The position numbers and the translations under genes were made by a program. A stretch of 64,000 nt of DNA from contig CAVZNV010000018.1 of assembly GCA_963776735.1 (NCBI GenBank), forward strand, positions 186,001 to 250,000, in the 5' to 3' direction. This document shows positions 8,602 through 17,438 of this stretch, piece by piece. Positions within the stretch are counted from its first letter, which is position 1. Every line of letters starts with the position of its first letter. Below the pieces are notes generated by a model. It worked only from the letters and a program-made list of their open reading frames with translations, was not told the DNA's origin and searched no databases. This DNA comes from PALSA-612 sp963776735. Lineage in GTDB: Bacteria > Actinomycetota > Thermoleophilia > Gaiellales > Gaiellaceae.

Positions 8602-9105
8602 CTAGTAGCTGATGTCGCCGGTGAAGCTGATGTCGAACGTGCCGGCGCTGAAATCGACGAAGCCGGCGTACGAGCCTTCGCCCGCGGCATCGCTGAACCG
8701 GCCCGTCCCGCCGGTCACGACCCAGTGGCCCGTCCCCTGGAACTGACCAGGCCCTTGAGGACACGCCACGTCCTCGCTGTGGATCGTCAGCGTGTCACCG
8801 TTCGCGGCGGTGAACGTTTCGTCGTTTGTGCTCCTGAACCCGAAGGGGCAGCCGGCCCTGGGTTCGTCGAAGAACGCGTGCACCTGTCCTTCGTTGGTGG
8901 TCGAGCCCATATGGCTGGCGTTGCCGCTTCCTTCGAGGATCCCGCTCGTCGGGCTGGTCTCGACCGCGACTCCTGAGAAGCTCGCGTGGAAGGGAACGAG
9001 ATGGCCGGCCGCGGAGACCGAGTTCGCGCCGAGCGCGATCGATCCCAGAGCCAGGAGAGTCGCTATCAAGAAGCGGAGTTTGTTGCTGCTCGGCTTGAGC
9101 ATCAT
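8602..9105 (-). CDS. Secreted beta-barrel-like protein, paralogue 2
   Basis: 167 aa from ATG 9105 (ATG 9102 is equally possible), preceded by GGAGACGC. The signal peptide runs through LLALGSIALGANSVSAAG. It is clearly paralogous to 8093-8587 across the whole length (PFHASFSG, GSGNASHMGS, TFTAANGDTLTIHSEDVACP, GTGHWVVTGGTGRFSDAAG), so the pair arose by tandem duplication. A longer upstream reading to 9252 overlaps the DUF4242 gene and has no signal peptide, so I reject it. Ten nt after the DUF4242 stop, which suggests one transcript. Confidence 0.75.
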   Translation of the reverse strand: MMLKPSSNKLRFLIATLLALGSIALGANSVSAAGHLVPFHASFSGVAVETSPTSGILEGSGNASHMGSTTNEGQVHAFFDEPRAGCPFGFRSTNDETFTAANGDTLTIHSEDVACPQGPGQFQGTGHWVVTGGTGRFSDAAGEGSYAGFVDFSAGTFDISFTGDISY

Positions 9106-9115
9106 GCGTCTCCTC

Positions 9116-9382
9116 TCACGTGTACGAGTAGGGGTCGAGCACGCGCACCTGGGTGATCCGATCGACCGGCAGCTCATTGCGGGCGGCGCTCTTCCGGATC
9201 GCTTCCGGGCTCGGCGCCTCGTAGATGCAGAGCAACCGATTCCGGTCTGCACTCACGTACGAGTGCAGCCACGTCACGTCGCTTTCTCGGTTCCGCTCGA
9301 GGATTTGTCGGCAGAGCTCTTCGACGTCCTCTCCGCCGTTCCAGCCTCCTTGAAACGCGCGCTCGACGAGGTAGCGTGGCAT
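9116..9382 (-). CDS. DUF4242 family small protein
   Basis: 88-aa ferredoxin-like protein of the DUF4242 type (the family includes the nickel-binding SCO4226 protein). Motifs are MPRYLVERAF, WLHSYVSADRNRLLCIYEAP and AIRKSAARNELPVDRITQV. Family members are small dimers and some bind metal; whether this one does cannot be seen. Start ATG 9382 has TACGGT 8 nt upstream on the minus strand, a leaderless arrangement. First gene of the operon with the two secreted paralogues. Confidence 0.8.
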   Translation of the reverse strand: MPRYLVERAFQGGWNGGEDVEELCRQILERNRESDVTWLHSYVSADRNRLLCIYEAPSPEAIRKSAARNELPVDRITQVRVLDPYSYT

Positions 9383-9450
9383 CGCCGGTGACCGTACGAC
9401 GGCGTCGGCGCCGCGTCTTCGGCAGAACTGCCTATGTTGGGAGTCGGCGG

Positions 9451-12075
9451 CTACCGACCTTGGGCGAGAAGCCCGAGTTCGCCCGCCCGGGCCGCGGCCT
9501 CACCGCGCGTGCGAACCTCGAGCTTGCGCAGGATCGCCGACACGTGATGGTCGACCGTTCTCCGCGACACGATCAATCGATCAGCGATCTCCGCGTTGGG
9601 CAAGCCCCGCGCGAGCAGAACGAGGACCTCCTGCTCCCTCGCGGTCAACCCCGCCGGATTCGACCGCGTTGCCGGCCGGGGTCCGCGGGGCAGGCGGCGC
9701 ACGCCTTGCTCCCGCAATCTGCGAGTGGCAATCGCGGCCGCGGGGCGGGCACCCAGGCGGTTCAGCGTCTCGAGTCCTCGACGGCGGCTTGCTTCGTCGT
9801 CGATCTCGGTGAGCGCGACCGCGTGTTCGTAGACGCATCCTGCAGCTTCCCAGGCTCGGGCGGCTTCCGACCAGTCGCCCCGCAGTTGGAGCAGAAACGG
9901 CCCTCGGGCCTCGTCCGGAACGGTCTGGTGGATCCCTCCGCGGCTGCGCCACCAGGCGAGCTCGGCGATAGCCCAGGGCGACCGCCGCTCCGTCGCCAGC
10001 CGAAACGCGGTTTCGGTCGCCTCGCCGATCGCGTCGGGCCTGCCCTCGAGCCACGCGGCCTCCGCCTTCGCAGCGGCCAGCTGCCAAAACCACCAGAGCT
10101 GGCCGGTCCGCTCGACCACAGGTTCGGCTTCGGTCAACGGCGTCCAGGGGTCGGGGTCTCCGCGGCGGGCACGCAGCAACGCGATCACGATTCGAGCCTG
10201 GACGCACGACATCGCGCAGAGGAGGGAAAGGACACGCGCGGCCGTCTCGCCTGCCTGGTCCCAGTCGCCGCGCTCGAGCTCGATCCAGCTCCTCATGGCG
10301 AGCAGATATCGGCTCGATGCCAACACGTCGTGGCGGTCGCAAAACGCTCGCCCCGCCTCGTTGGCCTGTTTCATCTGCTCGAGCGATCGCGCCCTGCACC
10401 CCGCCATTCCGCGGTAGATGTGGACACGACCCTCCTGATACGGCAGAGCGTGTTCCCGTGCGAGCGTGAGCGCCTGCTCGAGCTCGTCCGCACCGCCCTC
10501 ACCGCGGAGCGCTTTGGAGGCCCCAACGGTGGCGAGGGCGATGACCGTCGCCTCCGGGTCGGAGATTCGCTCGCCCAGCTCGAACGCCTTCGGTGCCCAG
10601 AGCTCGAGCTCCTCGGCGTCCTCCGAGAGAATCGACAAACCTGCCAGTGCGGCGTACGCGAGCGCCAACTCGCGACCAGGCGGCCGGCGCTCGAGCAGAC
10701 TCACCGCTTCCCGGGCGGCCTCTACCGCTTCCGGGACGCGACCCGCATTCGCGAGGGCTAGCGCGCGACAGCGGAGCGCGTCGCCTTCCTGGAGCGGATC
10801 CCGGAGTTCGCGATAACAGGCGAGTGCCTCGTCGATCGCCGCGAGCGCCTCGTCGTCCTGCGCTGTGAGATAGCACTCGAACCACCGCCTTCGCAGCAGG
10901 CCCGCGCGATCCGGGAGCGGTAGTCGAGCGGCGAAGCGGAGCGCGCGAGCGTACTGTGCTGCCGCCTCGGTGTGCGCGGCGAGCGCCGATGCATGCGCCG
11001 CTGCCGCCGGGGCGAACCGGAGCACGGCGTCAATGTCCCCGGCCGCCTCGGCGTGATGCGCGAGTCGAGCCAGATCGCTCGAGCCGGGGGTGCCCAGAGT
11101 GGCCAGCGCAGCACGATGAAGCTCGAGCTTCCGGTCGGGTGCGATCGCGTCCTCGATTGCAAGCCGAGCGAGTTCGTGCCGGAACGAGATCGCTCCGGCC
11201 TCACTCACGAGCATTCCCGCGGCGACGCATTCGGCAAGACCGTCCAGCCCCGATCCGGTCATGGCCTCGAGCAGCGGAAGTTCGGTGCGTGGAGGAGTAG
11301 CAGCGACCGCGTCCAAGACGGCCCGCGCCGTCGGACCGAGACGAATGGCGCGCGCAAGCACCGCGTCGCGGACGGTCGCGGGTATCTCCTCGTCGCCGGC
11401 GGCGAGCGCCTCGGTGACGAAGAACGGGTTGCCGCCGCTCTTCGCGTACAGCTCCTCCGGGTCCACGCTGCGCGGCTCGGCCAACCGGGCGACCGCGTCG
11501 AAGGAGAGCGGCTGGAGGCGCACCCTGGCGCTCGACCCGTCAGACGCGAACTCGCCCAGCACCTGGCGCAGGGGATGAAACGGATCCAGCTCCGTGTCGC
11601 GGTAGCTCACGAGCACGAGTGCCTGGACGCCGTGGACCCTGCGTCCGAGCAGCCGCAGCACGTCGAGCGTCGCACCGTCCGCCCAGTGCACGTCCTCGAA
11701 CACGAGGATCGTCGGCGGCGGGCGGGTCAATTCGCCGAGCAGCACCGATGTGACGTCGTGCGGAAGAGCGCCGACCCGGACCAGCTCGGCAAGCTCGCCG
11801 CCCGTCTCCCGTGCGACGTCGAGCAGCGGGCCCAGGGGCCTCGGCGTGATCAGCGCATCGCACGCTCCCCAAAGCACGCGCACACCGGAAGCCTCGGCGC
11901 AGAAACGAGACAGGAGCGCCGTCTTGCCGACGCCGGCTTCCCCGCTGACGAGGACGAGACGTCCATGTCGCTCGGCCTTCGAGCTCGCCAGAGCGTCCGC
12001 AAGCGCTGCCAGCTCCCCCGATCGTTCGAGAAGCTCACCCGCACGGGCCTCGATGGACGTCGCTGCCGTAGACAT
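9451..12075 (-). CDS. LAL-type LuxR family regulator with AAA ATPase domain
   Basis: 874-aa large ATP-binding LuxR-type regulator. The N-terminal AAA/NACHT-like ATPase has ELLERSGELAALADAL then Walker A GEAGVGKTALLSRF and Walker B TILVFEDVHWADGATLDVL. The central 500 residues are helical, TPR-like sensor repeats. The C-terminal LuxR HTH begins LTAREQEVLVLLARGLPNAE and includes VSRRTVDHHVSAILRKLEV. The true start is taken as ATG 12075, just before the ATPase; the open frame to 12807 runs antisense through the next gene. Divergent from the cupin/TPR gene at 12235 and next to the DUF4242 operon, either of which could be its target. Ligand unknown. Confidence 0.9.
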   Translation of the reverse strand: MSTAATSIEARAGELLERSGELAALADALASSKAERHGRLVLVSGEAGVGKTALLSRFCAEASGVRVLWGACDALITPRPLGPLLDVARETGGELAELVRVGALPHDVTSVLLGELTRPPPTILVFEDVHWADGATLDVLRLLGRRVHGVQALVLVSYRDTELDPFHPLRQVLGEFASDGSSARVRLQPLSFDAVARLAEPRSVDPEELYAKSGGNPFFVTEALAAGDEEIPATVRDAVLARAIRLGPTARAVLDAVAATPPRTELPLLEAMTGSGLDGLAECVAAGMLVSEAGAISFRHELARLAIEDAIAPDRKLELHRAALATLGTPGSSDLARLAHHAEAAGDIDAVLRFAPAAAAHASALAAHTEAAAQYARALRFAARLPLPDRAGLLRRRWFECYLTAQDDEALAAIDEALACYRELRDPLQEGDALRCRALALANAGRVPEAVEAAREAVSLLERRPPGRELALAYAALAGLSILSEDAEELELWAPKAFELGERISDPEATVIALATVGASKALRGEGGADELEQALTLAREHALPYQEGRVHIYRGMAGCRARSLEQMKQANEAGRAFCDRHDVLASSRYLLAMRSWIELERGDWDQAGETAARVLSLLCAMSCVQARIVIALLRARRGDPDPWTPLTEAEPVVERTGQLWWFWQLAAAKAEAAWLEGRPDAIGEATETAFRLATERRSPWAIAELAWWRSRGGIHQTVPDEARGPFLLQLRGDWSEAARAWEAAGCVYEHAVALTEIDDEASRRRGLETLNRLGARPAAAIATRRLREQGVRRLPRGPRPATRSNPAGLTAREQEVLVLLARGLPNAEIADRLIVSRRTVDHHVSAILRKLEVRTRGEAAARAGELGLLAQGR

Positions 12076-12234
12076 AGGTCGCGGATCGACCGGATGCTCA
12101 GACCAGTCTCGCACCCCGTGCAATGCTCCGCCACCAGCCCCGACGGTCCGGGAAGCCGCACAGATAGACGGATCGCCGATGACTTTCGGAGCCCGGCGGA
12201 GTCTCATCTGCTGACACCTAGGGAAGGAGTCCCA

Positions 12235-12873
12235 TTGAGCACCAACGCGAAGCCGCAGGTGACGCGCCTCGACGACATCGAGCGGCGCGGGAGAGACATC
12301 CCGGTGCGCGAGCACTTCGGGATCCGTGCGTTCGGAATCAACGCCTTCACGCCCGGCGAGGACGGCAGGCTGATCGGCGATCACGACGAGACCGGGCCGG
12401 GTCAGGAGGAGCTGTACATCGTGCTCGACGGGAACGCGACGTTCGAGATCGACGGCGAGACCGTCGACGCGCCCGCGGGGACGCTCGTCTTCGTCGGGCC
12501 TGAGTCGCGACGGAAGGCGACGGGGGACGGAACCGTCCTCGTCATCGGCGCCACACCCGGCGAGGCGTACCAGGCGTTCGACTGGGGCGACGCATGGACG
12601 TTCCACAGCGAGTCGATCCGTGCCTACGGCGAGCAGCGCTACGCCGACGCGCTCGCAGCTGTTCGCGCAGGCCTCGAGCAATCGCCGGACCACCCCGGCC
12701 TCCATTTCAACTACGCGTGCTTCGCAACCCTGGCGGGCGAGACCGGCGACGAGACGTTCGAGCATCTCCGACGCTCCGTCGAGCTCTTTCCGCGTTTCCG
12801 CGAGCAAGCGCGCACGGACGACGACCTCGCCGCCGTGCGCGACGACCCCCGGTTCGAAGCAGCTCTTCGCTGA
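12235..12873 (+). CDS. Cupin protein with C-terminal TPR-like region
   Basis: 212 aa. An N-terminal cupin barrel (DDIERRGRDIPVREHFGI, GQEELYIVLDGNATFEIDGE, APAGTLVFVGPESRRKAT) is followed from about residue 120 by a helical TPR-like tail (RYADALAAVRAGLEQSPDHP, LHFNYACFATLAGE). The start is TTG 12235, chosen because GGAAGGAG sits 6 nt upstream and the cupin begins directly after it. Metal ligands are not clear: the first cupin histidine position is replaced (DHDETGPGQEELY). Followed 11 nt later by another cupin gene, so probably one transcript. Divergent from the LAL regulator. Confidence 0.8.
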   Translation: MSTNAKPQVTRLDDIERRGRDIPVREHFGIRAFGINAFTPGEDGRLIGDHDETGPGQEELYIVLDGNATFEIDGETVDAPAGTLVFVGPESRRKATGDGTVLVIGATPGEAYQAFDWGDAWTFHSESIRAYGEQRYADALAAVRAGLEQSPDHPGLHFNYACFATLAGETGDETFEHLRRSVELFPRFREQARTDDDLAAVRDDPRFEAALR

Positions 12874-12884
12874 GGATTGCGCCC

Positions 12885-13286
12885 GTGCCGTTCACGGTCA
12901 GCAACATCAAGGGGGATCTGGAGGACATCGGCCGTGTGTTCGACGGCCCGCTCGACCTCGAGTTCCGCGCGGCGACGAAGCCGCTCGAGCTCGAGCAATC
13001 CGCCCTCAGCTACCAGCGCGTCCCGCCCGGCTATCGCTTCCCGTACGGCCACACGCACGTCAAGCAGGAGGAGGTGTACGTGGTCGTGCGCGGGAGCGGG
13101 CGGATGAAGGTCGACGACGAGATCGTCGACCTGAAGGAGTGGGACGCGTTGCGCGTCCCACCCGGTGCGTGGCGAGGCTACGAGGCCGGGCCGGAAGGCC
13201 TCGAGCTCCTCGTGTTCGGCGCACCCAACCTCGGCGAGGATCCGCGCGGAGACGTCGACGGCCGGCGCGACTGGTGGGCCGACTAG
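12885..13286 (+). CDS. Single-domain cupin protein
   Basis: 133 aa from GTG 12885. Cupin motif 1 is YGHTHVKQEEVYVVVRGSG (two His and one Glu in the metal-ligand pattern HxH...E), and motif 2 lies in LKEWDALRVPPGAWRGYEA, where the final His is not obvious. Probably a small metal-binding barrel with no assigned substrate. Its 3' end overlaps the convergent FAD-monooxygenase gene by 4 nt. Confidence 0.8.
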   Translation: MPFTVSNIKGDLEDIGRVFDGPLDLEFRAATKPLELEQSALSYQRVPPGYRFPYGHTHVKQEEVYVVVRGSGRMKVDDEIVDLKEWDALRVPPGAWRGYEAGPEGLELLVFGAPNLGEDPRGDVDGRRDWWAD

Positions 13287-14725
13287 CGCGGTCCGAACCA
13301 TGCGGTCAGTGCGTCCCGCAGACCGGTGTCCGTGCCGTCGCCGACCCAGGCGACGTGTCCGTCGGGGCGGATCAGAACGGCGGAGGGCGCGTCGACGCGG
13401 CCGAGCACCGGCAGCTCCCACTCGCCGTCGTGTCGAGCGTCGACCGCTCGGATCCTGTCTGACCACGGCGACGCACCGAACGACCCCGGCTCGCCGAGGT
13501 TCAAGAGCACGCCCCGCGCGTCGTGCAGCAGCTCGAACACCCGAACCGGACCGTCGGAGGCGATGAGGTCGAGGTCCGGCATGCGCCTCCCGAGCAGCGG
13601 GTGGCCCTCGCCGAGGTCGTAGTGGATGTCGAGGCCCGAGATCATCCCGGCGAACCGGCGGCGCGGCTCGTCCATCCGCAACAGCTCGGCCATCGTCTCG
13701 CGGAGTGCCTGGTGGCGTTCGTCGGGGCGGCTCAGCGCCACCTGCGCCATCGTGTTCTGCTGGACCCGGGCGCCAACCGGGTGCCGCTCGGCGTGATACG
13801 TGTCGAGGAGGCTCTCGGGCGACGTGCCGTCGACCACCTGCGCCAGCTTCCAGCCCAGGTTCACGGCGTCCTGGCCGCCGACGTTCAGGCCCTGGCCGCC
13901 GTGTGGGGCATGCACGTGGGCGGCATCGCCGGCGAGCAGCACGCGACCCTCGCGGTAGGCGGCCGCCTGTCGCGTCACGTCGTTGAAACGAGAGATCCGG
14001 GACGGGCTGTGCGCACCGAAGTCCGTTCCGTACTCCGCGACGAGCGCCTCGCTGAGATCCCGCAGCGTGGGCTCGTCTGTGTGCTCGACGGATCGTTCGG
14101 TCAGGACGACCCCGTACGGACTGCCGCCCTTCACCCGGTCGACCGGGCCGATGCCGCCCCCACCCTGCAGGCCGATCTCCGGCTCCTCGGTCATCTCGAC
14201 CTCGCCGATGATCCAGCTCGTCGACGGATCGAACCCGACGAAGTCGATGCCGGCGGCCTTGCGGACGAGGCTGCGTCCTCCGTCGCAGCCGACGAGGTAC
14301 TGCGCGCGTAACGACCCGGCGTCGGACAGCTCGACGTCGACGCCCGTGTCGTCGTGGGCGAAGCCGACGATCTCCCCGCCGCGAAGGATCGGAACCTCGA
14401 GCTCGTCGAGGACCCAACCCGCCAGGATGCGCTCGAAGTCGCGCTGCCAGAGCGCCAGCAGGTAGTTGTGGCGGGTCGGAAAGTCGCTGATGTCCAGCCG
14501 GTTCGCCGCAAATCCCGCAGCCGGGTGAAGTCCTTCCCCGACGGACAGGAACCGCTCGGCGATGCCTCGCTGGTCGAGTACTTCGATCGTGCGCGAGTGG
14601 AGACCTCCGGATCGCCTCGCGTCGAGCTCCTGGGTCGTACGCCGCTCGACGACGACGACGTCTGCTCCCGCCAGCGCCAGCTCGCCCGCCAGCATCAGCC
14701 CGGTCGGACCGCCTCCGGCGATCAC
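13283..14725 (-). CDS. FAD-dependent aromatic-ring-type monooxygenase (PheA/TfdB/MhpA family)
   Basis: 480-aa class A flavoprotein hydroxylase. Motifs: the FAD-binding GxGxxG (MIAGGGPTGLMLAGELALAG), the DG motif (YLVGCDGGRSLVRKAAGI) and the second FAD motif GD (VLLAGDAAHVHAPHGGQGLN). The C-terminal thioredoxin-like domain of this family is visible (DAPSAVLIRPDGHVAWVGDG). Members hydroxylate phenols or polyketide aromatics with NAD(P)H and O2. The start is GTG 14725 because the motif begins there; an in-frame CTG at 14761, inside the end of the upstream gene, is an alternative. Downstream partner of the ABM-domain gene, as in many polyketide-modifying gene pairs. Confidence 0.88.
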   Translation of the reverse strand: MIAGGGPTGLMLAGELALAGADVVVVERRTTQELDARRSGGLHSRTIEVLDQRGIAERFLSVGEGLHPAAGFAANRLDISDFPTRHNYLLALWQRDFERILAGWVLDELEVPILRGGEIVGFAHDDTGVDVELSDAGSLRAQYLVGCDGGRSLVRKAAGIDFVGFDPSTSWIIGEVEMTEEPEIGLQGGGGIGPVDRVKGGSPYGVVLTERSVEHTDEPTLRDLSEALVAEYGTDFGAHSPSRISRFNDVTRQAAAYREGRVLLAGDAAHVHAPHGGQGLNVGGQDAVNLGWKLAQVVDGTSPESLLDTYHAERHPVGARVQQNTMAQVALSRPDERHQALRETMAELLRMDEPRRRFAGMISGLDIHYDLGEGHPLLGRRMPDLDLIASDGPVRVFELLHDARGVLLNLGEPGSFGASPWSDRIRAVDARHDGEWELPVLGRVDAPSAVLIRPDGHVAWVGDGTDTGLRDALTAWFGPR

Positions 14726-14747
14726 GACCGCGTGTTCGGCCTCCCGT

Positions 14748-15059
14748 CTACCGCTCAGGGATCTTCAGCTCGCGTCCGGTATAGAAGCCGGAGCTCTCTT
14801 CGACGAGGAAGGGCGCCATCGCTTCCCGCCGCTCGGATTCGACCCCGGAGCGACGGAACGCGTCCCTCGACTCCGCCGAGTCCCAGATGGAGATGCCGAC
14901 GACCTCGTTGCCGTCCGAGCTGTAGCACTCGTACGCCCGCAGCATGCCCTCCGGGAACTCTCTCGGCCTCCACGCCTGACTGAACTGCTCCCGCGTCGTG
15001 CCCGGCTTGAGCCGCCGGGTGGTGATCCACACGAAACCCTGATCGAGCTCCATCGTCAT
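14748..15059 (-). CDS. Antibiotic-biosynthesis-monooxygenase (ABM)-like domain protein
   Basis: 103-aa ferredoxin-like dimeric alpha-beta barrel protein. Motifs are GFVWITTRRLKPGTTREQF, MLRAYECYSSDGNEVVGISI and FLVEESSGFYTGRELKIPE. Related to ABM/Dabb-type small proteins that act as cofactor-free monooxygenases or bind small hydrophobic ligands. It lies 22 nt upstream of the FAD monooxygenase on the same strand, so the two probably form an operon. The start is ATG 15059, with AAGGAGGATGACG just before it. Confidence 0.7.
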   Translation of the reverse strand: MTMELDQGFVWITTRRLKPGTTREQFSQAWRPREFPEGMLRAYECYSSDGNEVVGISIWDSAESRDAFRRSGVESERREAMAPFLVEESSGFYTGRELKIPER

Positions 15060-15207
15060 CCTCCTTCGACTGCGTGTCGGTCACAGCCCGTTCCGACAGA
15101 GCTTGCCGGAAGCGATGCGTCCTCTGCTTGCTCGCTGAGCGAAAGCCGGCTGCCGGCCCGCCGGCTCACTTGACACGCAGCCCTCGGCGGTCCAGCGTTC
15201 TCGTTCG

Positions 15208-15819
15208 GTGAGACGGCGACTCTTCGCAGCGGTGTACGACGCGGTCAGCAAGGGATCCGAGGCTGCCGGCATGCGGGACGAGCGACACGAGTTGCTCGCG
15301 CAAGCGCAGGGCGCGACGATCGAGATCGGCGCCGGCACCGGGCTCAACCTCGAGCACTATCCGGACGCCGTGACGCGGCTCGTGCTGGTCGAGCCGGACA
15401 AGCACATGCGGCGGAAGCTCGGCGATCGCCTCACGGCGCTCGGCCGCGAGGCGGAGATCGTCGACGCCCCCGCCGAGAAGCTCCCGTTCCCGGACTCGAC
15501 CTTCGACACCGCAGTCGTGACCTGGGTGCTCTGCAGCGTCCCGGACCAGGAGGCCGCGCTCGCAGAGATCGCCCGCGTCCTGAAGCCGGACGGCCGGTTC
15601 CTCTTCATCGAGCACGTGCGCTCCGACGACCCGAAGGTCGCGAAGCGGCAGGACCGGATCAGGCCGCTTTACAACATCGTCGGCTGCAACCCGAACCGGT
15701 CGACGCTGGCGGCCATCGAGGCGTCGCCGCTCACGGTCGAGACGGTGAAGCACGGCGAGGTGCCGAAGGCGCCGAAGGTCGAGCGCCCGATGATCGTCGG
15801 CACCGCGCGCCGCTCCTGA
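15208..15819 (+). CDS. Class I SAM-dependent methyltransferase (METTL7/UbiE-like)
   Basis: 203 aa. SAM-binding motif I is ATIEIGAGTGLNLEHYP, motif II includes VLVEPDKHMRRKL, and motif IV/post motifs are FDTAVVTWVLCSVPDQ and RVLKPDGRFLFIEHVRS. The layout with an EHV..D motif and NPNR segment resembles the METTL7-like/UbiE group of small-molecule methyltransferases. Substrate unknown. Starts at GTG 15208; ends before a strong hairpin. Confidence 0.85.
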   Translation: MRRRLFAAVYDAVSKGSEAAGMRDERHELLAQAQGATIEIGAGTGLNLEHYPDAVTRLVLVEPDKHMRRKLGDRLTALGREAEIVDAPAEKLPFPDSTFDTAVVTWVLCSVPDQEAALAEIARVLKPDGRFLFIEHVRSDDPKVAKRQDRIRPLYNIVGCNPNRSTLAAIEASPLTVETVKHGEVPKAPKVERPMIVGTARRS

Positions 15820-15863
15820 CCCGAGCTGCCCGGCCCGCCGGCCTGGCGGCGACCCCGCAAAGA

Positions 15864-15894
15864 ACGAGGCGGCCCCGGTCAGGAGCCGCCTCGT
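15864..15894. terminator. Bidirectional hairpin terminator
   Basis: A perfect 10-bp inverted repeat, ACGAGGCGGC (15864-15873) with GCCGCCTCGT (15885-15894), with an 11-nt loop, lies between two convergent genes (15208-15819 and 15917-17344) and could serve both. Confidence 0.65.
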
Positions 15895-15916
15895 CGTGCG
15901 TCGCTCTCCCCTGGGG

Positions 15917-17344
15917 TCAGTCGGAGAGCACGTCGAACAGCGTCGAGGCGCTGCCCGACTTGCCGGTGGTGGTCACAGTGGCGTTCCCACCCTGGGCGTT
16001 GCCCGGCACCTTGGTCATCAGCGACACGCGGCCGCTCGCGTCCGACGTCGCCGATCCGAGCGTGGCCGGTGCGGCCGGGGAGCCCGCGTCCGACCAGTTG
16101 GTCGTCGTCTTGTCACCGGCCGCGAAGAACTGGCCCGTGATCTTGAACGGCGCCGTCGCGTAGCCCTCGGCGGGCGAGAGCGAGATCGCCGGAGTGCTGT
16201 AGTTCGCCTGGCTCGGAACGGCGTTTCCGGACGAGTCCGATCCCGGACACCCGTTGATGCTGTTGTCCCATTCGAGCTGCATCAGGTAGTGGTGACCGTT
16301 GATCGTCTGGTTGTACTGCGCGCCGTCCGCGCCGTAGAGGTTCCCGAAGTCGTACGCGCACATGTCGCCGTCTTCCTCGCCGGCCGCGCTGTCGTTCGAG
16401 TTGCTGTCCCACCAGCCGGTTCCGAACGGGTCCGTGATCGACTCGTTGTGCTCGTGGCTGGTGACGTTGACCTCCGGGTCGGAGGGGTTGCTGTTCGGGT
16501 ACGACTGCTCGTCGCAGGTCAGCGGGTTGCCCGCGGTCTGCGCGGCGAACGGCATGTTCGCGTAGATCACCTGAGCGTTCGGATTCAGCGTCGAGTCGTA
16601 GTAGGCGCTGTGGTACGCGCAGAAGTACGAGAACGAGCACAGCGGCGCGGTGACGGTCGTCCCGACGCCGCCTTCCTCCTCGCTGACCTGCGCGGGGAAG
16701 CACGTGCCGATGTTCGGCGCCGTGTAGACGAAGTACTCGGTGTTGTTGTTGACCGGCCAGCCGTGCGCCCGCACGACGGTCGAGATCTCCTGCTGGAGCT
16801 GCGCGTCCGTGACGCAGCCGGCGGTCGTCGACGGCGGGTTCGTGCCGCCGTTCGTCGCCGCCACCGGCGTGTCCGGGCAGTTGACCGGGTCGAGCGGGGG
16901 CAGCGGGTCGGTGGCGATCGTCGTGCCGGCGAACGTCGACTTGTTCTGGACGTACTGCTTCGTCCCGTTGACCACCTGGTAGTACTGCGTACCGGTGTCG
17001 TAGACGTTCGTGTTCGACCCGCTCGTCGCCTGCAGGTCCTTGAAGTACGTGTTCAGGTTATTGACGTATCCGCTCGGGAGCTGGTAGCCCGGCGGCTGCC
17101 AGTAGATCGTGTACACGGAGTTCGTGGTCATCACGGGCCCGCCGTTGTAGTAGAGCGATCCGCTCGCGGGCGCGTTGTTCGTGATCGCGCCGTTCGCGGC
17201 GTTGACCGGCGGCACCAGGCCGTACATATCTCCGATCCGCGCATGGAAGGGAATCGTCGAGTCGGCGGTCGCGGTGCCGGTGCCGACGAGCGCGGCGGCG
17301 ACGAGTGCGCCGGCCACGAGTGCTGCTGCAAGAAGGCGTTTCAT
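15917..17344 (-). CDS. Secreted metallopeptidase-like / EXO-like protein
   Basis: 475 aa from ATG 17344, with AGGAGGAGAAGGAACC upstream. Signal peptide through ALVAAALVGTGTATADS. The mature protein has WQPPGYQLPSGYVNNLNTYF near residue 80 and a metal-site-like motif VNVTSHEHNESITDPFGTGW around residue 300. HExxxEx(n)DP is reminiscent of the motif in EXORDIUM/PHI-1 proteins and related secreted zinc peptidases. The C-terminal 90 residues form an Ig-like domain (ISLSPAEGYATAPFKITGQF). Catalysis is inferred, not shown. A stand-alone transcription unit ending at the shared hairpin. Confidence 0.65.
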   Translation of the reverse strand: MKRLLAAALVAGALVAAALVGTGTATADSTIPFHARIGDMYGLVPPVNAANGAITNNAPASGSLYYNGGPVMTTNSVYTIYWQPPGYQLPSGYVNNLNTYFKDLQATSGSNTNVYDTGTQYYQVVNGTKQYVQNKSTFAGTTIATDPLPPLDPVNCPDTPVAATNGGTNPPSTTAGCVTDAQLQQEISTVVRAHGWPVNNNTEYFVYTAPNIGTCFPAQVSEEEGGVGTTVTAPLCSFSYFCAYHSAYYDSTLNPNAQVIYANMPFAAQTAGNPLTCDEQSYPNSNPSDPEVNVTSHEHNESITDPFGTGWWDSNSNDSAAGEEDGDMCAYDFGNLYGADGAQYNQTINGHHYLMQLEWDNSINGCPGSDSSGNAVPSQANYSTPAISLSPAEGYATAPFKITGQFFAAGDKTTTNWSDAGSPAAPATLGSATSDASGRVSLMTKVPGNAQGGNATVTTTGKSGSASTLFDVLSD

Positions 17345-17438
17345 TGTGGTTCCTTCTCCTCCTGTGGGGGTTGGTGGTACCTGCTTGAAGGAGAAAGACC
17401 CCGGTCCCGCGGAAAACTTGCAGCTAGATTCGCAACCT

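Noticed and set aside
12076..12807. N-terminal extension of the LAL regulator frame to 12807
   Set aside because: The extension is antisense to the cupin/TPR gene, and the conserved ATPase begins only at ATG 12075.
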